From Lewinella cohaerens DSM 23179 (GTDB lineage: Bacteria > Bacteroidota > Bacteroidia > Chitinophagales > Saprospiraceae), in assembly GCF_000379805.1 (NCBI RefSeq), contig NZ_KB903531.1, positions 482,394-525,825 of the forward strand: a DNA stretch of 43,432 nt, in the 5' to 3' direction. Each line of letters begins with the position of its first letter. The stretch's first letter is position 1. This document shows, one piece after another, positions 8,465 through 16,126 of this stretch. Under the pieces are notes generated by a model that worked only from the letters and a program-made list of their open reading frames with translations, was not told the origin of the DNA and did not search any database. The position numbers and the translations under genes were made by a program.

Positions 8465-8725
8465 GAAGCTCAAGTATTTAAAGACTTACGAAATTATTCC
8501 ACTAAAAACCTCCTTATGATAAAACCCTGTTCTACAGGAATAGCAAAAGAAGAACTTTTATTCTGGTGGTGAATTTAGAGAAGCCTTGTTGCTTTTAAAT
8601 CCTCTGTTCATTTTCAAAAACCATTGACTGAAACTAGTAAAACCCTACTACAATCCTTTCAACATACTTATTTTCAGTCATTTAATCACACTAAAAAAAG
8701 CATTGACTTTATTAACCAACTTTAC

Positions 8726-9673
8726 TCATTTGACTGTAAAAGCAGAAATGAGATTATTCAATTCAGCAGCTTGCTCCCATTGAACGAAGTGCCCTGCCGA
8801 AGGTAAAATAGCAAGTTGACCTTGTGGAATTTCATCTACTCCAGCCTGAGCGACCTCTCTAACACTCAGTCCTGGATGTAAAAACTTATTGGGAATTAAG
8901 CCATCATTTTCACCAAAAACTACGAGCGTTGGCAACTGTATTTCTGATAACCGATCAAAAACAGGCTCCATCAGCATAGCATTCACACACTGTGGAATCA
9001 TCTCACAGTAGGCTTCGTAAGCTGGTGATGCCTTCAGTTCCATGCGATTAGCTATCATAAAACGAGCATCCTCCGGCATGTCGAAAAAATTCATCTCAAA
9101 ATTTCGAACAATCTGAGCATCAGGAGTCGCTTTGACCACTGCAGGAGTTACGAAAGTTGCGAACCACTGCTGCTGCTCGGGAGTAAAAGTTTCGAAGCCA
9201 GCAGGAGCCACCAGAACCAACCGAGTAATTTCTTCCGTATTTTTCAGCACCGTATGCATGGCTATTTGCCCTCCCATACTATGCCCCACCAAGGTCACCT
9301 CTTTTAATTCTAGTTGCGCAACAAAAGCCGCTATTGTTTCTGCAAAAAAATCCATACTATAAGGGTACTCTCCATCATCGGACTTGCCATAACCCGGAAG
9401 GTCTAAAGCAATACAACGGTGGGTGAGTTGCAAGCTATCAAGGTTTTTATACCAAGCTTGCAGGTTGCTGCCTAACCCATGTATAAATAGTAACACCGGC
9501 CCTTGGCCTTCATCTACATAAGCAATTTGAAGACTATCAAAAAGGGTAACTTCTTTTACGGGGTATACATATTTCCAACTTTCCATAGCGGAGTCTTTAC
9601 TTGATAAGTCCTGCCCAAAAAGAAAAGAAGACAGGCTAATTAGAATAAAAAAAACAGTCCATCGAATGAGCAT
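8726..9673 (-). CDS. Secreted alpha/beta hydrolase
   Basis: From the ATG at 9673 the protein has 315 residues and a signal peptide (MLIRWTVFFILISLSSFLFGQ). An in-frame ATG at 9712 would add 13 residues ahead of this signal and is less likely. The alpha/beta-hydrolase fold is clear: oxyanion motif IHGLGSN (64-70), nucleophile S132 in GHSMGG, acid D257 in GENDG and H295 in SAGHF. It resembles lipases/esterases and meta-cleavage hydrolases, and the export signal suggests a periplasmic or surface role on ester substrates. It lies upstream of the TonB receptor on the same strand with a gap of about 260 bp, so it probably has its own transcript. Confidence 0.88.
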   Translation of the reverse strand: MLIRWTVFFILISLSSFLFGQDLSSKDSAMESWKYVYPVKEVTLFDSLQIAYVDEGQGPVLLFIHGLGSNLQAWYKNLDSLQLTHRCIALDLPGYGKSDDGEYPYSMDFFAETIAAFVAQLELKEVTLVGHSMGGQIAMHTVLKNTEEITRLVLVAPAGFETFTPEQQQWFATFVTPAVVKATPDAQIVRNFEMNFFDMPEDARFMIANRMELKASPAYEAYCEMIPQCVNAMLMEPVFDRLSEIQLPTLVVFGENDGLIPNKFLHPGLSVREVAQAGVDEIPQGQLAILPSAGHFVQWEQAAELNNLISAFTVK

Positions 9674-9886
9674 AAATGATTGTTTTATTAGGGGAAATAA
9701 ATTTTCACCCATATAAAATTAGGCGAATAAGGCATATGCAAAATCAAAACCAAAAAGTCAACACCAGTTTAAAAGACATATAAATTCTTAATAAATAGAC
9801 ATTTATAAAATACTCTATCTCCAAAAACTATAAAAGTCAATGCAAAAAATTAATTTGCAGTATAGAAGGCCTTCCTTTTCAGCACC

Positions 9887-9926
9887 TAAATTTGAGAATT
9901 CTCTGACATTTTATGTTGTCAGAGAA
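9887..9926 (+). promoter_or_regulatory. Candidate promoter -7 box with overlapping inverted repeat upstream of SDR gene
   Basis: TAAATTTG at 9887-9894 matches the Bacteroidota -7 consensus TAnnTTTG. Immediately downstream, TTCTCTGACA (9899-9908) and TGTCAGAGAA (9917-9926) form a perfect 10-bp inverted repeat with an 8-base spacer, covering the expected start site. No good -33 box is at normal distance. The dyad could be an operator or a 5' leader hairpin. Confidence 0.4.
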
Positions 9927-9957
9927 AAAATTAGAGAAATAAAAAACAGAATAATTC

Positions 9958-10698
9958 ATGCGACTAAAAGATAGAGTAGCCATTATTACTGGCGGTGCAC
10001 AGGGGATTGGAAAAGCCACAACCCTCAAGTTTGTCCAAGAAGGTGCAAAAATAGCTATTTGGGATATCAACGCTGAGAAGGGAGAAGCATTCGCACAGGA
10101 ACTACAAAACGAGGGACATACCGTGCATTTCTTTCAGGTAAACACGGTAGATGCCGCAGCAGTAAGTGCGACAGCTAAAGCCGTATATGAAGCTTTCGGC
10201 CAAATTGATATTCTGATCAACAATGCGGGAATCACCAGAGATGCTACCTTACAAAAAACGACCCCAGAACAATGGCAACAAGTACTGGATGTCAACCTCA
10301 CTGGCGTTTTCAACTGTACACAAGCTATATATCCTTACATGAAAGAAGCAACTTACGGCCGCATTGTCAATGCCTCTTCTGTAGTAGGCATTCAAGGTAA
10401 TTTTGGACAGAGTAACTACGTAGCCACCAAGGCAGCCGTCATTGGCCTAACCAAAGTCTGGGCGCGAGAGTTTGGCAGACGGGGCGTAACTGTTAATGCT
10501 GTAGCTCCTGGTTTTATCGCGACCGAAATGGTCAACACCATTCCAGAAAGCATTCTTGATGGCTTCCGAGCCAAAACGCCACTCAACCGCTTAGGCACCC
10601 CCGCTGAAGTTGCTAATCTTTATGCCTTTCTGGCCTCGGAGGAAGCATCTTTCATTACCGGAGCAACCTATAGCGTAGATGGTGGTGTAAGAATATAA
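9958..10698 (+). CDS. Short-chain dehydrogenase/reductase, FabG/PhaB-like 3-oxoacyl reductase
   Basis: This 246-residue classical SDR has the cofactor motif TGGAQGIG (11-18), NNAG (88-91), structural N114, catalytic S141 and the YxxxK pair Y154/K158. Length and sequence fit 3-oxoacyl-ACP or acetoacetyl-CoA reductases. D36 at the end of the second beta strand (AIWDIN) suggests NADH rather than NADPH preference (inference from SDR rules). Because the gene is followed by an unknown gene rather than by fatty-acid synthesis genes, I do not assign it as the housekeeping fabG. The downstream gene begins 9 bp after its stop, so the two form an operon. Confidence 0.88.
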   Translation: MRLKDRVAIITGGAQGIGKATTLKFVQEGAKIAIWDINAEKGEAFAQELQNEGHTVHFFQVNTVDAAAVSATAKAVYEAFGQIDILINNAGITRDATLQKTTPEQWQQVLDVNLTGVFNCTQAIYPYMKEATYGRIVNASSVVGIQGNFGQSNYVATKAAVIGLTKVWAREFGRRGVTVNAVAPGFIATEMVNTIPESILDGFRAKTPLNRLGTPAEVANLYAFLASEEASFITGATYSVDGGVRI

Positions 10699-10707
10699 AT
10701 TTGTCCT

Positions 10708-12111
10708 ATGCGTAGCAAACTCAGCAAATTCACGGCTTTCACCAATACTTTACTGCCCCATGAAACGCAGTACTTACTCTCCGTACAGCGCTTTGAGGAC
10801 GAAGAACGCCTGCTGATTTTGCAACGCATTGACCACAATGCTCATCACATTGATCAATTTACAGAGTATGATCTCCGTATTGATAAAAGAAAATACAACC
10901 ACTTACAGAATTGGATTGAAGATCGATTACGCAGTGCCGATGTTGATGAGCAGTTAAAGTGGATGCTGACAACTGAACAGCAGATCCTTACAGACAATAT
11001 CCTTATCGAACAGGAGAAGCGCTTGCTCAAACTAATTCGTACAGACCAACAACCCGTCTATTTCAACACCTTTTACGAACTGGCCGAACACTATCGACAT
11101 TTTTTACTCATAAGACTGCGCTACCACGACCATCAGCTTGTTGATGAATACCTAAAAAGGCATAAAGATGCCTATGCGCAATCGAAAGAAATTCACGAAC
11201 AGCTCCACAAAGCAACACTAGACATTGTAGGCCAATACGATGGCCAACAAGCGGAATCCCGACAATGGGAACAATGGCTTGCTACTGTTTTCCACAATGA
11301 GCAACTTGACTGGCACTTGCGGTATCTTGCCTTACTACGCTTGACTTTTCTATGTTACAACTACCGTAAATATGACCTCCTCCGGGAAAAATTTTCCTAC
11401 CTGGAAAAGCAATTCTTGGCAGGTACCTATTACTCCCGGCGCCTGCTGCTCAATTATTACAATACTCAACTCATGCTCCACTCCCACTATCGAGAGTATG
11501 ATCAAGCGGTCTACTTTGGCTACCTGAGTATTCGCGCCCAAAATCACGACTACCCGCTGTATGTCAACAACCTATGCGCTGTATTGCTTCGATTAAAACG
11601 TAATGAAGAAGCATTAGAGCTCATGAAAAAAGCCGCACCTGCGGTTAAAAAAACTACCAATTTCCATAACCGTATTGGCTTTGTTGCTTTTTATATGGAA
11701 GCCCTCAACAAAAACGGTCTATTTCAAAATGCAGAAAGCTATGGCAATATTTTCCTTCGGGCTTACGCAAAAGAAGTCCTTCGCTATCGCTGGCATTTGT
11801 TTTTTTCCGTTTATCTGGAATCCTTGCTCCATCAGGAAAAGTATGATAAAGTATTGAAAACAGAGCACAAGTACCGGCTCCTACAAAGGGATAAAAAGTA
11901 CGAGAACAACGCCAACTACCAAGCTACGATCCCTTTATTTATTGGCTTAGCTCAACTAAAAGAAGGCCATCTTAAGAAAGAGGAATTTGCAGATATCATT
12001 CAGCACCTAAACAACAAATACAGCAATGACGAGCAAAAGCTTTCTAATCTAAAGAAGCTGATTAAACAGATGATAGAAAGAGCACCAGCGCTGAAGTACC
12101 TAATCAAGTAA
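10708..12111 (+). CDS. Hypothetical helical-repeat protein, second gene of SDR operon
   Basis: This 467-residue protein is not recognised as a member of a named family. It has no signal peptide or membrane segment and is rich in Tyr, His, Leu, Lys and Arg. Residues about 200-400 read like irregular TPR/alpha-solenoid helices (for example AVLLRLKRNEEALELMKKA), and the N-terminal 110 residues are highly charged helices. A cytoplasmic scaffold or protein-binding role is possible. It starts 9 bp after the SDR stop, so the two are probably translated from one message. A weak AT-only hairpin follows the stop. Confidence 0.75.
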   Translation: MRSKLSKFTAFTNTLLPHETQYLLSVQRFEDEERLLILQRIDHNAHHIDQFTEYDLRIDKRKYNHLQNWIEDRLRSADVDEQLKWMLTTEQQILTDNILIEQEKRLLKLIRTDQQPVYFNTFYELAEHYRHFLLIRLRYHDHQLVDEYLKRHKDAYAQSKEIHEQLHKATLDIVGQYDGQQAESRQWEQWLATVFHNEQLDWHLRYLALLRLTFLCYNYRKYDLLREKFSYLEKQFLAGTYYSRRLLLNYYNTQLMLHSHYREYDQAVYFGYLSIRAQNHDYPLYVNNLCAVLLRLKRNEEALELMKKAAPAVKKTTNFHNRIGFVAFYMEALNKNGLFQNAESYGNIFLRAYAKEVLRYRWHLFFSVYLESLLHQEKYDKVLKTEHKYRLLQRDKKYENNANYQATIPLFIGLAQLKEGHLKKEEFADIIQHLNNKYSNDEQKLSNLKKLIKQMIERAPALKYLIK

Positions 12112-12407
12112 ATGTTTTATTTGAAAATAAAACAAATTTTAAGTATTAAAATCCACAATTTTAGCTATCTTTACAGACAGTTACAGGTAAAATGACAACT
12201 ATCTGTACAAATCAGAGGTCAACACCCCTGCGGTCAACAGGGATAATCGAAGTTTTTTTTGCGATTGCTGGCTGCTTCTTTAGAAGAAGCAGATGATAGC
12301 GCACGCCCTATATGGTCATTTGGCTCGAGGGCGGTTTGGCGGATCGGACAAATGGGTGGGACCCTCCCACTTGAGGGTGCTATACCAACTACTTCCCTAA
12401 ATATCCT
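12112..12407. other. Structured intergenic region between convergent genes (possible small RNA)
   Basis: No ORF is seen. In order there are an AT-only hairpin (12113-12134), a -7-like box TATCTTTA (12166-12173), an imperfect 10-bp stem (12173-12182 with 12197-12206), a direct repeat GGTCAACA (12217 and 12232), an eight-T tract (12253-12260), a 9-bp stem (CTGCTTCTT/AAGAAGCAG, 12272-12292) and a 6-bp stem (12356-12370). These may be terminators for the two convergent genes, or an RNA of about 80 nt ending at the T tract. Confidence 0.3.
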
Positions 12408-13289
12408 TTATGAGAAAACACCACTTGACAGATATCGATCTCCTCGATCACAAATAATACACACGATCAGGCCTTCTTCTAAAGTCTCAGCCAATTTCGC
12501 AGCCGCGGCTACTGCTCCTCCACTACTCATCCCGCTAAAGATGGCCTCTTCCTGAGCTAGGCGACGCATGGTTAATTGAGCTTCTTCTTGACTTACATCT
12601 ATAATTTGATCAACACGTTCCGACTCATAAATTGCAGGTAAAAATTCCGGCGACCAGCGACGAATGCCTGGGATTCTCGAGCCATCGGTAGGTTGCACAC
12701 CTACTATCTTAATGTTCTCATCTTGTTCTTTCAGATACCGAGAGGTCCCCATAATCGTGCCCGTCGTGCCCATACTACTAACAAAATGGGTAACCTGCCC
12801 TGCGGTATCGCGCCAAATTTCAGGGCCTGTAGAACGGTAATGCGCACCCCAATTATCATTATTGGCGAACTGATTGAGCATTAGGTATTCGCTTCCCTGA
12901 GCCAACTCTTCGGCATATTCACGACTGTATTCTATCGTCTTCTTCGCGGGAGTTAGAATTACTTCAGCACCATAAGCTTCCATGGTTTGTACCCGCTCGA
13001 CCGTAGAGTTTTCGGGCATAACCAGGGTAATAGGAATACCGAATACTCGGGCAATCATGGCCAACGCAATACCCGTATTTCCGCTGGTCGCTTCTACCAA
13101 CCTCATCCCCTCACGTAACTCCCCTCGGTCAAGTGCTCCTCTGATCATCCCGTAGGCTGCCCGGTCTTTCACACTCCCTCCAGGGTTTTGCCCCTCTAGT
13201 TTTCCAAATACACGCACACCCGGTTTCTGGATGATAGACGTAATTTCTACCAATGGTGTTTTCCCAATTAAATCAATTATACTTGCCAT
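12408..13289 (-). CDS. cysM: Cysteine synthase B (O-acetylserine sulfhydrylase)
   Basis: This 293-residue PLP enzyme of fold type II makes cysteine from O-acetylserine and sulfide or thiosulfate. The internal-aldimine lysine is K41 in GGSVKDRA, the substrate loop is EATSGNTGIALA (about residue 70), and the phosphate-binding loop is in SSMGTTGTIMG. The C-terminus DRGDRYLSSGVFS is typical of CysM. I chose the ATG at 13289, which gives MASIIDLIGKTPLVEI, the usual N-terminus; the frame stays open upstream for about 32 codons of non-conserved sequence. The partner gene cysE lies 4.2 kb away on the same strand, separated by a TonB protein gene and an insertion sequence. Confidence 0.93.
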   Translation of the reverse strand: MASIIDLIGKTPLVEITSIIQKPGVRVFGKLEGQNPGGSVKDRAAYGMIRGALDRGELREGMRLVEATSGNTGIALAMIARVFGIPITLVMPENSTVERVQTMEAYGAEVILTPAKKTIEYSREYAEELAQGSEYLMLNQFANNDNWGAHYRSTGPEIWRDTAGQVTHFVSSMGTTGTIMGTSRYLKEQDENIKIVGVQPTDGSRIPGIRRWSPEFLPAIYESERVDQIIDVSQEEAQLTMRRLAQEEAIFSGMSSGGAVAAAAKLAETLEEGLIVCIICDRGDRYLSSGVFS

Positions 13290-13617
13290 AAAAGAGCATC
13301 TTTTTTTGAACACCCAGCGTCTTCCGGGGTAATTAAAGCGACGTTGCAACCATCCTAATATACGTTTGTCTTTGCCTACGACCACCTACACATACGAGTA
13401 GGTAGACTAATCCAAAAGTTTACGTTTAAAACAAATATTAGCCATTTTATCCACTTTTTCTCCCCTTTCGGCGGAATTTATAGTGGTAGGCTCGCATCAT
13501 TCGCATCTTTGTAATGTATTCCTTGACACCTAGACCCCTTAAATAGTTCACCTGACACATAAGATTCTTGCTCGACTCACTATTTGTCGCCTAAGAAAAA
13601 ATTGAAAACCGACTGTT
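13290..13617. other. Divergent promoter region between cysM and OMP gene
   Basis: The 328-bp gap carries the 5' ends of two divergent genes. The only promoter-like element seen is CATCTTTG (13504-13511, plus strand, 7 of 8 to TAnnTTTG), which would leave a leader of about 100 nt before the gene at 13618. No repeats, RNA genes or short ORFs with convincing features were found. Confidence 0.35.
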
Positions 13618-16005
13618 ATGACTTATTACACCCGACTTTGCGGCCTATTGGTCGCTAGCATGTTTAGTTGTGCTCTTATGGCTCAATCCGGTAACATTAC
13701 GGGCCAACTCCTAAACCAGGACGGAAAAGCTGCCGATTTCGCCAACGTCCTATTATTACAAGCCTCCGATTCTACCCTTGTCAAAATGGAACTCTCTGAG
13801 GAGGACGGCAGCTATGAATTTCGTTCTCTCGATCAAGGAGAATACCTAATCAAGGTTACCGGTATTGGTTATGACGATCATTTCACAGCTCCTTTTTCTT
13901 TAGCAAATAAAGAACGAAAGGTTGTCCCTGTCATTACTTTGGAAGTATTGGCAACTGTTCTTGATGCGGTAGAAGTTGTCGCTCGAAAGCCACTGTTAGA
14001 GCAACGAGCAGGTAAATTGGTCGTAAATGTCGACCAGAGTATTACCGGACAAGGCGGTAGCGTTACAGACTTACTAAAAAAGGTTCCTGGCTTAGTTGTT
14101 GTTAATGACCGCGTCTCTATGGCAGGGCGCAACGGCGTAACCATACTCATCGATGGTCGGCCAACTAAATACATGGATATCCAATCTGTCCTCAATGAAA
14201 TGCCCGCTGATAATATCGCCAAGATTGAAGTCGTCACCCAGCCAGGTGCGGCCTATGATGCAGAAGGTACGGGGGGAATCATCAACATTATCCTAAAGAA
14301 AAATGCGCTGTACGGAACAAATGGAAGCGTAACAGCTGGCTTTGGTTATGGAGAACTCGCCAAATACCGCATTGGCACCAACCTTAACCATCGCACTGGC
14401 CCATGGAACCTCACTTTTGCTACAGGTTACAACAATCGTACCTGGATTGAACGACTAGATCTCACCCGTGTCCTGGAAGATCGCACCTATGTACAAAACA
14501 ACTACGAACCAGGGAATCCGCACTCTCTTTATTTAAACATGGGGGCAGATTATGATATCAATGCAAATCATCGGGTAGGAATCTCCCTTAATTCCTATCG
14601 CAGTGACAATGATCGCACCAGTGAAAACACCACTACTATACTAAGCAACGAAGGGAACGAATTGGACAAATTTACCACTCGCAATATGCAGGATCGCTTT
14701 TGGCGCTCTTATACTACCGATGCTTTCTATCGTTGGCAGATTGACACAACCGGCCAGGAACTCAATTTTGACATCAACATGGCTGATTACCGCCGTGAGG
14801 TTACTGATATGCTGATGACAACTGGCGAAAATTTCGATGACCGTCAGAATCAGACGCCAGCCAACACCCGTATTTACGCTACTCAAGTTGACTACAAACT
14901 CCCCATCAACGATCAAATGCGTTTTGAGGCCGGCGCAAAATTGAGTGCAACACGTCTCGACAACGAATTACTGGCCACTGTAAGGCTGAATGACGAATGG
15001 GTAAATGATCCATTATTGTCAAACAAGTTTAATTACGAGGAAGATATCTACGCCGCCTACGTCAACCTTTCCTACACCAAAGGCGAATATGATGCCAACT
15101 TCGGACTCCGCTATGAAGATTCCCAAGCCTCCGGCTACAGTGCAACCTTGGACAGTACAATCAATCTTAATATTGCTAAGCTCTTCCCCAGTTTAAGCCT
15201 AACCACTCCTTTCATAGGGCCGTTAGGAACAAGCATTTCCTATAGCTACCGGATTGAACGACCAGGATATTTTGACCTCAATCCTTTTGTCAGCTACCTC
15301 GATCCGTTGACTTTTTCCAAGGGCAACCCCTTCCTGGTGCCTGAGCTCACTCACACCGGGCAGTTCTCCTTGACCTACGAAAAACAACCTTTCTTTAATC
15401 TGTCTTATGACTACACCAAAGATGTACTCACCGAAGTCATTGAACAAAATGATGAAACAGGAGAAGCCTTTCAAACAGATATCAACCTAGACAAATACAT
15501 CCGCTACGGTGGTAGTCTGTTTTTCCCACTTGACTTTATTGCAAAACCTATTTCTGGTTATGGTGGAATAATGGTTTTCTACCATGATTATCAAGCAGAA
15601 TATCTCAATGCAGATTACCTCCAAAATCAGTGGACAACAAATGCATTTTTGCAAGTAAATGTAAGCCTACCTCAGGATTGGAAATTGGAAGTAACTGGAT
15701 GGATGCAGGGAGCAGGCTTGGATGGTATTATTAGACATGAAACCTTCTACGGTTTAGACGCTGGTATTCAGAAGAAATTCTTCGATAATAAATTACGTAT
15801 CCAACTGAGTGTTGATGGTATTGTTCAGAAATTTTTCGAAGGACGAGTGGATTATGCCAATCTTGATTTCGATCTGACCAGCAGCTGGGAAGCCCCCGTC
15901 TTTAACGCCCGAGTAACGTACAACTTTGGTAACCAAAGCCTTAAAAGTCGCGAAAGACGCGAGTCTTCCTCCGACACGGAACGTAATCGTGTAAACGGAA
16001 ACTAA
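13618..16005 (+). CDS. TonB-dependent receptor / outer-membrane beta-barrel family protein
   Basis: This 795-residue protein has a signal peptide (MTYYTRLCGLLVASMFSCALMAQ), a carboxypeptidase-D-like domain (about 25-115; GNITGQLLNQDGKAADFANV), a plug (about 120-235, ending GGIINIILKKN) and an OMP_b-brl_3-type barrel. A charged tail of about 20 residues (ending SSSDTERNRVNGN) follows the last strand, which is unusual for a barrel C-terminus. It belongs to the Bacteroidota group annotated as outer-membrane beta-barrel family proteins, whose ligands are mostly unknown; no SusD is present. An IS element has inserted about 22 bp after its stop codon, so any native terminator may be displaced. Confidence 0.9.
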   Translation: MTYYTRLCGLLVASMFSCALMAQSGNITGQLLNQDGKAADFANVLLLQASDSTLVKMELSEEDGSYEFRSLDQGEYLIKVTGIGYDDHFTAPFSLANKERKVVPVITLEVLATVLDAVEVVARKPLLEQRAGKLVVNVDQSITGQGGSVTDLLKKVPGLVVVNDRVSMAGRNGVTILIDGRPTKYMDIQSVLNEMPADNIAKIEVVTQPGAAYDAEGTGGIINIILKKNALYGTNGSVTAGFGYGELAKYRIGTNLNHRTGPWNLTFATGYNNRTWIERLDLTRVLEDRTYVQNNYEPGNPHSLYLNMGADYDINANHRVGISLNSYRSDNDRTSENTTTILSNEGNELDKFTTRNMQDRFWRSYTTDAFYRWQIDTTGQELNFDINMADYRREVTDMLMTTGENFDDRQNQTPANTRIYATQVDYKLPINDQMRFEAGAKLSATRLDNELLATVRLNDEWVNDPLLSNKFNYEEDIYAAYVNLSYTKGEYDANFGLRYEDSQASGYSATLDSTINLNIAKLFPSLSLTTPFIGPLGTSISYSYRIERPGYFDLNPFVSYLDPLTFSKGNPFLVPELTHTGQFSLTYEKQPFFNLSYDYTKDVLTEVIEQNDETGEAFQTDINLDKYIRYGGSLFFPLDFIAKPISGYGGIMVFYHDYQAEYLNADYLQNQWTTNAFLQVNVSLPQDWKLEVTGWMQGAGLDGIIRHETFYGLDAGIQKKFFDNKLRIQLSVDGIVQKFFEGRVDYANLDFDLTSSWEAPVFNARVTYNFGNQSLKSRERRESSSDTERNRVNGN

Positions 16006-16031
16006 AATTTAGATCGCTGTAATATAATTAA

Positions 16032-16051
16032 CATGAGTCATCCCGAATTTT
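16032..16051 (+). repeat. IS left terminal inverted repeat
   Basis: Twenty bases identical to the reverse complement of the right end at 17454-17473. The bases outside are TTAA. Confidence 0.93.
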
Positions 16052-16069
16052 AGTCGGTTTTGACAAAAA

Positions 16070-16126
16070 AGGCCTTTTGAGTAAATTCGAGGAGTAACCA
16101 CACTTCAAGAACAACTCAAAAGGCCT
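16070..16126 (+). promoter_or_regulatory. Hairpin abutting the transposase start codon
   Basis: AGGCCTTTTGAG (16070-16081) is perfectly complementary to CTCAAAAGGCCT (16115-16126), and the ATG begins at the next base. A transcript entering from outside the IS would fold this 12-bp stem and hide the start codon region. A transcript started inside the 33-base loop would not. This matches the principle by which IS10 and IS50 protect themselves from read-through expression; its use here is inferred. Confidence 0.55.

Noticed and set aside
8465-8473. TTG start at 8473 for the TonB receptor
   Set aside because: The ATG at 8464 begins a textbook signal peptide; the three extra codons add nothing.
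8500-8520. A strong Shine-Dalgarno-like AAGGAGG on the minus strand upstream of the TonB receptor gene
   Set aside because: It lies about 44 nt before the ATG at 8464, too far to serve it, and the nearest start codon after it (GTG) is followed at once by a stop codon.
8465-8725. Possible cobalamin or other riboswitch upstream of the TonB receptor
   Set aside because: I searched by eye for the conserved B12-box and other riboswitch cores and saw none; only a short GACTGAAA/TTTCAGTC inverted repeat is present.
9958-10698. Naming the SDR gene as housekeeping fabG
   Set aside because: It lacks fatty-acid synthesis neighbours and has an NADH-type Asp at the cofactor site, so only the family is given.
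13290-13385. Longer N-terminus for CysM (start at 13385)
   Set aside because: The extra 32 codons are basic and not conserved; CysM proteins begin at MASIIDLIGKTPL.
13878-14237. 119-codon antisense frame inside the outer-membrane protein gene
   Set aside because: A low-complexity Thr/Ser-rich translation, fully explained by the coding strand.
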